Below the pieces are notes generated by a model. That model worked only from the letters and a program-made list of their open reading frames with translations, did no database searches and was not told the origin of the DNA. Below are positions 24,801 through 37,209 of a DNA stretch of 64,000 bases, in pieces; the stretch's first letter is position 1; each line of letters begins with the position of its first letter. The DNA is from Cyclospora cayetanensis (Eukaryota > Apicomplexa > Conoidasida > Eucoccidiorida > Eimeriidae), in contig NW_020312103.1 of NCBI RefSeq assembly GCF_002999335.1, forward strand, positions 1 through 64,000. The letters run 5' to 3'. Made by a program: the position numbers and the translations under genes.

Positions 24801-27800
24801 CTGCTGCAGCTTTTTTGGAAGATGTTGGCTTAGAAGAGCATTAGCGCTTGCTGTCCACCGCTGGATAAACTTGTGAGCCGTTAGCCAAGCAGAAGCTGCA
24901 TCAAACCACACGTCGAAGGTCGCTCCACACCAGTTGCGACTCCGAAGCCTGTAGAACAGCAGAAACCCAAAACCACAGCACCCAAACGCCGCAGTCCCCC
25001 ATGAATATGCAACTTCCTGCACTTGGTGTGCCACTGTTGTCTCTGTTGCTCCTGCATTCTGCGAAGCTCCAAAGGCGCAGAAACGCACTATTTACCTGGA
25101 TAGTAGGCCTTCTGTTGTTTTACTTGTTGTTGCTCCCGGTATTTCGGCATATACATCCAGGTCCTCATCGAGCCCCAGCTGCGTCCATCCTGCCTCTGTT
25201 CCCTTTTCGAGATTGAGGGCTGCTTCACACAGTGCATCCAGGCCTTTTACTTTGGGTTTCTTAAGAAGGGGAATCGGTAGTCCCCATAGTCGCTGTCGAG
25301 AGATACACCACGTAGACGGCCGTGTCAACAAAGCGGCCCGGATGCGCTCATATCCAGGAGCAGCTGCTCCTTTAGAACCCGCTTGTGGTGCTGCTTGCAT
25401 TTCGTCTGCCGCTGATTTCTTGCGGCCTTCGCTTTTTGCGTCTTCCGTCGAAGTACCTTTGAAATTGTCGCCCTCCTGTGTCCCTTCCTTGATGTCATGT
25501 TGCTGCTGCACGTTGTGGCTGCGCCGAGCGGGCAGCCACCTGATGCTGTGCAAGTCCCTAAGAACCCGTGGCAGGAGCCCCCTCAAGTTATAGTGCAGTT
25601 GGGGTGTCGCGCGGAGAAGAAGAGGGCAGCCGCGTCGCTCGTCGTACGGAAAAGGTAACACCAATCGTTGCTGCAAAGACGGATACAAACACCAGAACAA
25701 GCAGGATACCACCGACGTCCAGTGGTGTTTGCTTATGCTACTGCACTCGGGGAGACTTTCGGGGCGCTCCTCGAATGGGCAGTGCATCTTGATGAGAGGC
25801 ACCGGTAGGCACCTTCCTCCCCACACTTGCACGGCCCCCAGAGATACTTACGGTCAGCAGCAGAGTGTTCTTACGACGCAGAAAAGCACAAATTTCATCC
25901 TCGCCCCCTTTCAATGCCTCAAGCCCTTTAAAGGGATCGCTGCCGATGCCTCCCAGAAAGGTGCCCTGGGGGCCGACAGGGCACAGAAGGGGAGCCCCCG
26001 CGGCTGCTGCCGCTTCTTCTTCTTCCAGTTCAGGGAGCAGGGGCACCCGGAATGAGCTTGTGTTGCCTCCAGCTCGTTTAACAACCAGAAAGGTCCCCCG
26101 CCCTGCTCGCTCGCCTGCAGAAACAAATTGGCACAATCTAGAAAGCGCACATGAGGATTAAAGGAACGCGTCTGTCGTCATAGCCGTCTGCCTTGTCGAT
26201 AAGGGTCCTCCCATCGGGTCTAGCCGTTCATTAGGAATCTAAAAGTTGCAAGGGCAGCTTCTTCGCGCAACTTTGATCTTTGCGGAAGCCCTAGGGCTGT
26301 CCAGGTAGTAGAACGGGGGCTATCAATGGAAATTGGGCGTCTGCGCACAGAGCCGAAAGTCCTCTTGAGAATGTGCTGGGGCCACGTGAAGGACGGCAGT
26401 GCCCTTATCGACTTCCACCACGGGGTCCAGCAGGACGGGGCAAGTCACACTGCTCGCCACAGGATGAACGTATCTGGGAGGAGCAGCAAGGCGCCAAGGC
26501 AGTGCAGTACGAGTTAGAGGCATAGAAGCAAACGATCACACTGTCAGAGGCAGAACCATATGTCTGTTCGTTTATTGCACACATAGAGACAGAAAGGCAC
26601 TCATGCAGACACACCCACGGAATTGATGCATGCAAGCACGCAAAATGAACAGCAGCGGCAAAGAAAAAGGCGTACATCTGCGGTGGCAACCAGGGAACGA
26701 GTACCGAGAGGCCTTTAAGGAAGCTTGTTAAAAAAGCTTGGACGTGCCTTGACCCACCGCAGTCCGCCCAATTGATCTCCGGAAAGTGTGCCGATCTGTT
26801 CTGCAGTCCAGGAGGCCTCTGCGCTCCTCAAAGCCTCCATAAAAGACGGTACGCACTTTTCCCCCACTAGCCATATTTCCTCTTTTGTGCCCCCTGTCTC
26901 TGAGGGGCAGCACGCGTCCGAAAGTCCATGGGAGCCTTTCATGGAGGCTTTAAGGATGGCGTATTGCGCTTTGGGGTGGAGCGCGAGGGCTCTGCTGGCG
27001 GGGACTGTAAAGGGAGTGGTAGTCCACGAAACGAAGTACCACGGGCCTCGCGTTTGCTTGAAGAGAGGCAAGGTTCGCTCTGGGAGAGATGGAGGCTCTT
27101 GCAGCAAGAACTTCAGGTAGAGGCACTCTCTGTTCGTGGGTTTAAAGATCACCTCGCTGTCTGATACGGCCGAGAGGCTTGCAGTGCTCCAATAAACAGG
27201 AAAGCGAGAGGGGGATATGAGACCCTGAACAGAAGTGGTCAGGATGATTCGCGAGCAGACAACCGCATCTTTCTCCCTGGCCGCAGGCCAGCATGTGTCT
27301 GCGTGCTGTTGCCCCAACGGAGCGCAGAGCTGCAGCTGCCTCCTTGCCTCCTACCCCCGTTCCCTCCACTCTCTCCCCCTTTGTGCCTGTGTGACCATGC
27401 AAGCATCCTCCGTGGAATATGACGCGGCCGTTGCCGCAGCAGACTGACCTGGTTCCACAGGAGCGCGAAGAGCCGCAGTTCCTTGGCCTTGAAGTCGGTG
27501 TCCAGCGTTTTGTAAGCATCTTCCCAATGTGCCCACACACCAAACCTGCGCATGCATTTACATGAGAGGACTCACGGTAGCGGGCAGAGATGCAAGAGGA
27601 GGGGCCATATGAGAAGCGAAGGCTGGGATGTAGGCAAGCACGCAAGCAGGCATATAGGTGGAAGGGGGACTGAGCTAGCTGTGAAGTACCAAAGATAAGT
27701 GGGAAACGATACGAACATGAACTACATGCATACATGCATAAGGAAAACGAGGATGGCGCAAGGAAGCAAGGAGCATCAGACCCTTGCTGCGCAGAGATGT

Positions 27801-29504
27801 TAACTGGGGGCGTAGGGAGATAGACGAGTAGGCCAATGTATGCGCATGCATTAAGCACTTGGCGGCAGTACAGGGACAAATGCAAGCGGAACGGAGCCCC
27901 TACAAATCAGGAGTGCTAGGAAAGTTCTCAAAACAGAACCACGAGAGACTTCAACCAGACGTCCGCACACGCGAGCGATTGCCCTAGAAAACGCCGGAAG
28001 GGGAGGAGGGAGACAGCAGCCACACAAGCATTGCAAGGGAAATACAGGGGATGCATGCACAGAAGTCCGTAGGTTGATAAAGACGGGAGAGGAGCTCTTG
28101 AAAGCGCGCCAAAGCACCGCATAGGATGTGCTTTTGCGTGCCTCCCGTCAAAAGCAGGGAAGAGCAAATCATGCTCCAGCTGCCGGGACGGGCTCACCGC
28201 TCAAACGCTTTTTGTTGCTGTGAAGCAAAGTGAAGAGCCACAAGGCGGGCCCTCCTACGCAGAGATTCAGACTCGCCCTCTTCTTCTTTGCTGCGGCTCG
28301 GTCTAGTATCGCTGCTGGCATCCGCGGGGTTCCCTTCTCTTCGTTGCAGCCCGCTGAGGATGGGGAAATGCGCTGGTGAAGCTTCCCCTCCTTTCCGTTG
28401 CGCCTCCTCAGCAGCGGCAGCTCGCAGCTCGATGGGCAAGCCGTGGCAGTCCCAGCCGGGCAGGAGGTGGCAGCAACGGCGTTGCAATAGCGCTGCTCTA
28501 ACGGCAAAATCCTTCAGGCACTTGTTTACTGCGTGGCCTAAGTGAGGCTCTCCATTGGCATACGGAGGGCCGTCCAGCAGCAGCACGTTGCTGCTGCTGC
28601 GATCCTCACTGTTCGGAGGCGTAAGCGCAAACCCGAGAGCGTCGAGCCACGCATCTGATATCTCCGACTGCTCCATGTGGCCTGTGTCAATGTTGCTGGT
28701 TCCGCCACTGGAGTTGTTGTTGCTGCTGCTGCCGCTCGTGTTATGCTCCTGCGCCCATCTGTTGAGACACCATATCTGCAGGAGCAGCCGCTCATAGGTT
28801 CGGTGCCGTCGCCATAGCCGTTGCACCGCTAATTCAGACCTCCAGATATCCCCACGAAGCCGCAGGGGAGAGCGCGGGAGAAGCACCGTAGACGAAAACG
28901 CATGCGAACTGCTGCTGCCACGCGTCCTCCCACTGCTCGCGGCTGGATCAGCGGCCTTAACGTCGCCCGGTGTGTTGCTGCTATCAGCGCTTCCGTTGGC
29001 GTTGGTGGTGCTGCTGAAAATGCTGCGCTTGGAGTCGCAATGGGTATGATCGGCGCGGGTGTAGCTGACACGGCGTCTGCCGCTGCCCAGTGCCCCGAAG
29101 CCATGGCATGCATGGCTTCTGCAGCTAAGGAAGCCCCAGCGATCCGCTTTCGAAGGTGGTTCTGTTGCTGTGGCCGCTGCTAGGCAACATGTAATTCTGC
29201 AGGGGATGCAGGCATTGTAGCAGCGGCTCTGGCTCCTCACATTGTTACTACCTGGCGCAGCAACAGCAAAGAGGGTGGCATGCCCTTTCGGCTGCTGCCG
29301 CGATTTCAGCAGCACACTCGAGGCAGCCCCAGTGCAAGCCGTCACCAGGAAGAGATGCAGCAGCACGAGCAGCAGCAACTGCCGCAGGGAGCGACACACC
29401 GACTTTGTTCTCCACTTTAAAGCACCCTCCTGCTTCTTATGCGGAGAGTGTCTTTGGTAAGTACCCACGGGGCCCTGTAGACCCCAGGGTAGGGATACTC
29501 CCAT
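21881..29504 (-). CDS. IleRS: Isoleucyl-tRNA synthetase, organellar (bacterial) type
   Basis: The enzyme charges tRNA-Ile and edits Val-tRNA. Exons in reading order: 29,504-28,198; 27,545-27,449; 27,224-26,758; 26,473-26,349; 26,114-25,852; 25,670-25,096; 24,948-24,378; 24,263-23,886; 23,601-23,491; 23,320-23,204; 23,009-22,797; 22,587-22,390; 22,198-21,881 (1,579 aa). Landmarks are [18 protein letters not shown] (HIGH motif, about residue 311), [11 protein letters not shown], editing-domain [62 protein letters not shown] and KLSKSKGT (KMSKS equivalent, 1,138-1,145). The anticodon-binding domain lies in exons 8-12. The HIGH and DVWFD contexts are bacterial-like, unlike cytosolic eukaryotic IleRS. 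A hydrophobic run ([15 protein letters not shown]) near residue 45 suggests a leader for the apicoplast. The ATG is the first in an open frame that extends upstream to 29,738 from a GTG, so an extra 5' exon is possible. Several low-complexity insertions enlarge the protein. Confidence 0.93.
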
Positions 29505-31644
29505 TGGAGTCCATCTGAGGCCATCCGCTGCCGACTGAAGACACCTCTCCTGGTGTGGCAAGTTGAGGGGCCAGCCATTAAGACCCTTAATCCTTGAAAA
29601 TACCAAATGTAAACGGTGCAGCCATATGGCGAAATCGAGTCGCTCCCCGAGATTTGTTGCGTATTCAGCCTTTTTCGCAAGCGGGGCCCCGCAGGGGATA
29701 TCCGAGGCGTCGAGGGGGCCCTTGCTGCTAGTCCTCACGTTGTTGTTGTCTGCACTGCGATGACTGGAGTTTTGTCTGTAGCTTGCTGTATACTGCTCTG
29801 TTTTCTGCTGAAGTGACTGAGAAGAGCAATGGGCACAGCTGAGAGCTTAGGTGTCTCGAGACCCCGTTAGGTCTGCGGAGGCGAGCCGGTGATACACGCA
29901 GATTCTTCCACCGGCTTAACTTGCTGCTGAACTAATTTCGTTAGTCATGATCGTATTGTGGCCCGTGATAGGTATCCCATTGCCTTGGTCCCCGCGCAAG
30001 GCTCTCAATACCACCAAACACTTGATCAGTACAGCTTCAGCGTCACTACCGAGTAAGCCGGCAGTCCCAAGGGCAAACGGGTGTACCTCTGTATATATTC
30101 CGTCTCTGAGCCTATGCAACTATGAGGCTTTCTCCGGTGAAGGTTCAGTTGCGGCCGCTTGGTCCACCCTCCTCCTTGTCTCAACGATTTAAAAAACGCC
30201 AACTGCAGCCCATGAGCTGTTTTGACACCACTTCAACACTAAGAGCACAGAAAGCATCTAAACCAGAAAATCGATTAATTATAGCGTGTTTTGGTCTCCA
30301 GGGGGCACTTATTGGAAAGCAGTGGCAAAAGGTGGCAACATTTCGGCAGCATGTACCTCAGCAGAAAGCTACAGTCCACGGCAAAGACTGATATAGCACC
30401 CTATCTATGTCTCCTTCTTAAGGAATGAGACCGCCATGATGTTCGTATTCCTTGCTACCTACGAAGAACCATGCTTCCTAAGAGCCATTTACTTGTCATC
30501 CCCCTGCAGAGGAGGGCAATCTCTGTATCACATTGCAAAAAAGAAGAAACAGTGCAGAATGGAGGGGGTTGGGGGGTGACCATTTATTTTGTGAAAAGAG
30601 CAGCCTAGATGCATACACCCAGACAGCAGAGGATCTTATACAAACAGCAGCTTCAGGGGTGACGCTGCCTTTGTAAGACACCAGCACGGGCAGCAGGCTC
30701 CCCCTTTGCCCATCTGGCACTAGAAAGTCGAGGAGCGTTCATTATTCACAGGGCCGCCTCTCGGAGAGTAAGCAGATCCTGCGTGGGGTGTGTGTGTATC
30801 CGATAAGCAAATTGTGAAACCCTGCACCATTGCGCCACGTCCGTTGCTTATACTTCGAAGGCACTGCCACTCTTGATCTACCTAATGGGTCCGCAAAACA
30901 TTCTGCTGAGGACTAGGCGAAATGGTGGATAAATTATTCACGGTAGACGCATTGATAGTCAATTGCGGCATTCGGCTTTCCCAGGCCTCCCAAACACCGG
31001 GTCAAGTTGTAGATGGCACTGGATTATGATGGTATGCAGAGTCCGACCAGCTTCTACTGTAGAGTGCGGCTGCCTCTAGAATTTGTCTCTCAACTGTAAG
31101 GCCCTATGGCATTGGAATGCATGGCTATGCCTCCTGATTACAGCCGTGCAAGTCAGGCATATTGTTCATCCTGCGTCTTCATTCAGCCATACTATTGTAG
31201 ACGTGTGTTTCAAACGCTCATTGACGCTAACTCTGTAAGTCCTTGTGCCTGTAAAAAGTTATCGTGTGCGTGAGTGGAGTCCCCTAAATGCTGTTGTTCG
31301 AACGGCAGGTGCCGTGACAGTTGGCTGCGCCCTTGCTGTTTCGCGTACCGGCAAACCCAGGGCCACCTGGCAAAGCAGCACGTAGGGGGCTATGCGTGTC
31401 TTAGGCGTGGTACCATTTCTCTTTAAATCCTCGCCTGGCTACCCAGGTTGCGAATCTTCTGGATAGCAGTTACTAACTGCCCCATGCGGTAGCATTACAG
31501 ATTTTGTACGTTTACACATATGCATAATCCTGTTACGTGAAGCGGATTATATGTTGATATAAAGCACATCAATCGCGTAGCTGCGCCGCTCGTAGCTGCC
31601 TTCAGGCGCAATGGGAGAGCTGACTTTGTAAGCTCCAGGCCAAG
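29505..31644. other. Region between the IleRS start and kinase end
   Basis: No coding pattern is visible. The IleRS promoter, and possibly a missed first exon carrying the real signal peptide, would lie just above 29,505. A 99-codon or shorter set of frames around 30.0-30.7 kb has no motif. Confidence 0.45.
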
Positions 31645-34600
31645 TCAGAGCCTCTTTGTCCGCTGCTCATCCAATGCCCCAGCCGCAGTGTCGGATACGG
31701 AAAACCAGGGATGCTGTAGTGCGGCCTCTGCTGACAGGCGTTCCTGAGTTTCAAAAAGTCAAGCACAAATAAGAGAAATGGTGGGTGTACAGGAAAGAAC
31801 CAGAAAGCCCGAATCGCTAATCCTTAGTGCATACTTGCAGCAGGAGGCTCATAATATAAGGTAGAAAACATATATCTGCAAATGCGCATGGGTTTGCATA
31901 GACAAGCGTTTCAAGAGATACGCATGCACACCCATAAATTCGGCACGAGCATGCACGCAAAAGGGAACACCTACAAGGGAAGGCCTCTGCACAAGAGAGA
32001 GCAAAGCGTGTGCAGAACAAGAAGCAACGGGCAGCATGTCCGGGGGGAAGGCGAACGAGGAGAGAGAATATCGAACGGGAGGATAGTCAGCGAGAAGGCA
32101 ATGCACATTACCTGAGGATCATAGGCGAGAAGCTTTCTTAAAAGATCTCTCGCGAGGGGATTTGGCACCCCAAGACCCGCTGGATCCCGAGCTCTTAGCA
32201 GCTCGGCAAACTACAACAGAAAAAGGCCACGCACACCCCACCCGCCTTGGAAATTCACATCTGAACTGAGTCCACGAATACGTTCGTGGTTATTATAACA
32301 TCTAAAGACCAAACAGCGTGAGCACGAAGAAGCGCAATTGGCGGCCAAACCAGACGGAGTAGCGCACCGCCCCCTTCGACCAGGAGGTGCTCAGATGCAA
32401 CGCAGCAGAGCCTCATAATGGCACCATGAGGCGTAACATACCAATGCATCACTACAGTCCTGATGACTGTGTGATTGGGTCCCTTGATTTCTAAAATCGT
32501 CAGAGTCGTCGGGGTCCCCAAATAGCCGTTTAGTTTGGCCGTAATGCGTCGGCCCCTGCAAGGCCTGCTGCTGTCGCAATATCAATTCCCCTCCTCCGTC
32601 AGAGCTTCGCACTCGCGAGAGGAGCGTAAAGAGGCCTTCACCATCTACCTCACTGTCCTGTGCACCAACCAACTATCAGATGAGATGCAAGAATAGGAAC
32701 TATCCGTAGGGGCGCTATCTAAGATCCAGACTTTCGTGTATGGGTCTCCTAGCCGTCACGCAGAGGCATACAACTTGAGACAGTGGTCGCCCTCTGCCGC
32801 GCTGCGCTGTACAACCTGGCCAATCAGATGATTAGGTAACAATACCTGTATCATCCTCACCGCCGCCAAGCGCCAATCGGTACAAACTGCAGCAAAACCA
32901 ATAACTGGAGGCTACAGCTTCTATGGCATGCGTGTGGAGGGGTGTGCTTTGCGTGGGACTTGCCCTACCCTCCAGTGGTCCTTCTTCATAGCCAACACAG
33001 CAGAGGACCCCCGAGGATGGATTTTCCCCTGCTCCTTCACCTGTGCCTCCTTGTACCCAGCAAACGCGATTGCCCTGAGCACATCTGTCCATCTGTAGTA
33101 GAGGCTTTCTACAGCAGAGAGAAGCGCGTTCTTCAAAGTCGAGATGAACGGGGCAGGTGGCGCTGGTGCAACAGCAGTCGGCGCGGCAGCAGCAGGCAGA
33201 CGATCGGAGGCCCAGGGCACCAAACACAAATCTCCTAGAGCCAGAACCAATAAATCACGACGCAGCACTTCAGGGGGCTTCCCTTGGGATGCACGCGCCA
33301 ACTAAACACACAACAGCAAGCGAAACAGCATACTCCCAACAAGTACACAGCTATAGATAGACACACACTCCCGAGGAGCCTGGAAAAGCAGGTAGTCGCA
33401 GTGAGGGTAGCAAAACCAAGGCAGGAAAAGAGCAGCAGCACGAAAGGCAAGAGCAAAGGCTGCAGCAACGGTAAGGAGCAGAAACGGCAGCGGCAGTATA
33501 TGCGCACCTTAGCAGACTGTCTGGCGTCTATAGGCTCCAGAGGCGTAGGACTGCCAATTGCGAGCTTGAGAAACACCAACCCCACTCCCCATATGTCGTA
33601 CGAAGGCAAGCGATGCAATGATCCCACGCCCCTGCCGTTACCGTTGTTGTTGCTGCCATCGTCCTCACTGCTGCTGCTGCAGTTGCTACAGGAGTATCCT
33701 TGTTGTTCTTTGAAATGTTGTTGCTGCTCGGCTTGCGCTGCCTCCTCAGCCCACACCTCCGGGGGCTGATAGCCTTCTGTTTCCTCCAAAAGCGACGGAG
33801 CCTCACCACCCCACAGGACCCTCAGCGCTGCGAAAAGCAGCAGCAGCACAGCATTTGTGCCAGCAATGTGGCCATGTGGAAATGCGACAAAGGGGCCTAG
33901 GAGGAACGCAAGGACGCCTGTGCAAGGAAGCTCAGCCGGCACAGCCGCAACACGCAAAACACGGAGCCTCCTGACGCCACAGCCAGATCAATATCAGAGA
34001 AAAAGGGCTCCACAATGAAGAGGAGGTGCCACTCTAACCACGCAAAAAGCTGTCTGCGCTGAGATACGAACTGCCGTATATTCAGTATAACCAACAGCGT
34101 CCAGCGCAGCCTCACCGCTGGCCAGTGAGGACGAGGGGTCATGGCTGACAGCACTACCCCAGTCGGCTAGCCGCACGGATATGGGCAGAAAGGGATGCAG
34201 CAACACATTCTCCTGAAGCAGCAGACATCCAGAAAACGGAGCAAACACAACGAAGCCTTGCATTTTCCGAGACGCGCTGACGGGGAGGGAGCGATTTGCA
34301 GGCGAGAGAGACACTGGCTTGGGGACAGCAGGGAGACTGGCCAGGAAGATCTGCGAGCACGTAAGCGCTGAGGAAAAATCTCCGGCAAGTGTGCCTATCA
34401 CAGCCCCTCTGCACGGCATGCATGCAGCTTCTCTAAAGGGTTACGTAGTGTGCTGGCAGCAAAAGCCTTTATTAGGAACCTGTACACCGCGCTGCCCGAG
34501 GTCGCACCAGTTTCACATCCCTGTGAGTTATGCCTCGTTCGTGTGCAACTTGCAGCGCCGTCAGCAGCTGCTTTAGCAGAGAACGAATAAAGAGCAGCAA

Positions 34601-37209
34601 ATCGGTCTGACTGTCCCGCAGCTGCGCCAGCAAAGGGTAAAACGAGGCATCCGCTGCCGTGGCAGCGGTGGCAGCAATACCCCGCACGCGAAGCGGCACC
34701 AGCAGCGAAGAAGAAGCCTTCAAGTGCCACCACAATGCATTCTGCGTGCAGCGACAACGACAAGGAGGCGAGTGTCAAAATACAGAACAGCACAGGCCCG
34801 GCCAAAGGCCCTGCCCACCAGGCTCCTGCTTCTAAATGCTGCAGCTGTTGTTAGGGCTATAACGGTGGGGGTGGCTAAGAGATGTCTGTCGTTGGTGTCT
34901 CACCGGCTCGAGAAGCCCGCTGCCTCCCGGATCAGCTCTAAAAAACAAGTGCGTGAGGGAGAGCCCCTCATTCGCAAAGACCAGCCAGCTGCCGCCGCAG
35001 GGCAGCTGGAAGCTTTTCGCCGCTAGAATCAGCTCCTCCCTCGTCAGCTCAGGCAAAAACTTGGATGCGGCCTCCGCTGCTGCCGCCACTTCAGCGTCGA
35101 ACTCCGAGTCTTCTGCTGCCTCTGCTGCAAGAACCTCGTTCTGCACGGAGCCTTCAGGCGGTGAGGAGGACACCGGAAGAGCGGGAAGAAGCTCAACAAA
35201 ACGCGAAACGTGAGGTGCGCCACGGAGCCACAAGCCTGAAGCCTCAGCAGCCCAGGCAGCAGCACCCATAATTGTGAGTAGAGGCGGCATCGAGAGACCC
35301 CAGGATGCTTAAAGACATGGTGGACCGTTGAGAACCGCGTGAAAACGCCTTACCAAAAAACACCTCCCGAGCTAATCCACGCCGCAAGCGCTCTGCCTGC
35401 TGCTGCTGGCCCTCCAAAGCCCCCTGGGCCTCAAAAGTCTCGCAACGCATGCGTTTAAGGACCGTCTCAACAAAAGGGGCCTCGCTTCCCACCGACATGG
35501 CACGCCACACCTGCAACACGCCCCCAGCAGCATCCGCGAGTCGCATCACCCTAAGGACCAGAAGCACACACTGCCGTTCCAGGATATACTGGCCCGTCAG
35601 CTCTTGCCGCTGCCGACACCCTAGAAGCAGCCTAGTGGAGGGCGCCAGCAGCTTGGGCGGATGCAACGCAAGAGGATTTGGCAGAAGGCATGCACTGCGA
35701 TGCACATACATATGCATACGTGTCGACTATCATCCAGGTGCACACACACCCATACGCACACAAGGCTCCTGGAAACAGCATGCGCCTCACTTCGCCGTAG
35801 GCTCCACCTCCTAAACGGCTAAAGACACGATAACGTCTGCTGCTGCTGCTGCTCGTAGGTGGAGGCAACGAGGGCAATTGAAACCAGGAGGGGAAGGCCT
35901 TCAAAAATCTGTGGCCTCAGATCCGCAAAAAGCACAAAAGATTTTCAACTCTGTCTCTCTCCCGTCCTCCTACTGGCTGGCCTGTGGGGCCCAAACGGGT
36001 GCACATGGGTGACTTCTGGCTGCTACTACGTCTGCTCGGCCTTCCTACTTCAAGAAGGCCCTCTGCCGCAATTCGTCCGCTAGCTGTTTCCTCTCTCTGC
36101 CTGTGCCCCGTGCCTCTTTGTGCAGATGGCTGCCTTGCTGTCTCTTCATTAGCGACTGCCGCAGCCGCGCGCTGTCTCTCTAGCCCTGGTCTACTCCTTT
36201 TGCGCAGTTTGCCTGCGCCGCATCTGCTCCCCCGTGAAACACACGGACACCTGTTGGCTCGTTCACTCGCAGTTCGAAGGGTGATTAAGGCCTTTTAAAG
36301 ATATCCAGTAGCCGCAAATTCCCAGGCCCACGAACGGTTCCCAGTAACTTACATGAAGGGGTCGATGCAGAATCCCTCCGCCTTTTCCATGGGCTTCCTA
36401 GACAGCACTAACTCGGAGTACACAGACACGATAGCTTTGGCAAGAGCAGTTCTTGATTCTGCGTGTTCGGCTGGCGATGGCAAAAGCGGGCTAATTGGAA
36501 GGTCTGCCGGGGCGAAGAGATCCCCATTCCACCACGACACACGAAGGGACTCGCTCTCTGCGAATGTTTTTTGTTGATCGTCTATGAAGGGATAGCTGCT
36601 GCTGCTAATGTCGGGAAGCGCGGGCAGCTCCCTCTGGACCTTCAGTTGCACGTTAGCGCCCCTCGAATCCTCGTTCCCTTCACCCTCTACAGACAGAGCC
36701 TCCACAGCATCGCGAGGCGAGGCCGGCAAGACGGGCCAGTGCAGCTGCTCCAGCAGCAAGTACTTCCCCTCTATAAGAGAGCCCCGCCTCACGGGTGCAA
36801 ACGCCTCTTTTGAGGCGTAAAAAGGTCTCGCACGACGGAGCGGCATGGCCATCGCATCTGGGGAAGCGGGAGCATCCGATTGGGATTTGCCTCCACCGAC
36901 AGAAAGGGCAGCAAAGCCTGCGAGTTGCAGATCGGGCTGACTCTGAGAGAAGTCTCCAGGGCTTTCCTGGAGTGCTTCGCTTTCGGGCACTTGGCCATCC
37001 CTGTCGTTGGAAGGCGTGACAAGAGGGCACTGGCCTACGATGGGATCGGAAGGGGCAGAGCTGTTGCACGCGGGAAGGGGAGAGACTCCTTCCTGGGTAG
37101 GCTCCTGCGTTGGAGGGCTTCGAGGATGGCTCCGTTCGCTGGCAGCAGCTTGCGGAAGGCCAGCAACAACGATGGATACGAGCAGAGCAGCTGTTGACCA
37201 CAGCATCAT
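31645..37209 (-). CDS. Secreted ROPK-like protein kinase
   Basis: This is a predicted Ser/Thr kinase entering the secretory pathway, probably a rhoptry-type kinase. Exons: 37,209-36,353; 35,908-35,791; 35,510-35,354; 35,235-34,904; 34,741-34,508; 34,212-34,116; 33,827-33,508; 33,301-33,041; 32,657-32,442; 32,210-32,112; 31,743-31,645 (929 aa). The chosen ATG opens MMLWSTAALLVSIVVAG, a signal peptide; earlier in-frame ATGs at 37,281 and 37,266 would bury it. About 285 residues of disordered prodomain precede the kinase. Kinase elements are GGGAYGEV (319-326), Lys344 in VLKR, Glu374 in AREVFFG, HRDVKLEN (Asp563, Asn568), DWG at 583-585 in place of DFG, GYQPPEV, and SYDIWGVGLVF (the alpha-F helix). 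The PLARDLLRKLLAYDP and RLSAEAALQHPWF end is standard. All catalytic residues are present, so activity is likely. ROPK assignment rests on the secretory leader plus kinase layout. Confidence 0.85.

Noticed and set aside
32832..32920. Possible extra kinase exon (LYRLALGGGEDDTG)
   Set aside because: Its borders need phases that do not match the neighbouring exons, while skipping it joins exons 8 and 9 in frame.
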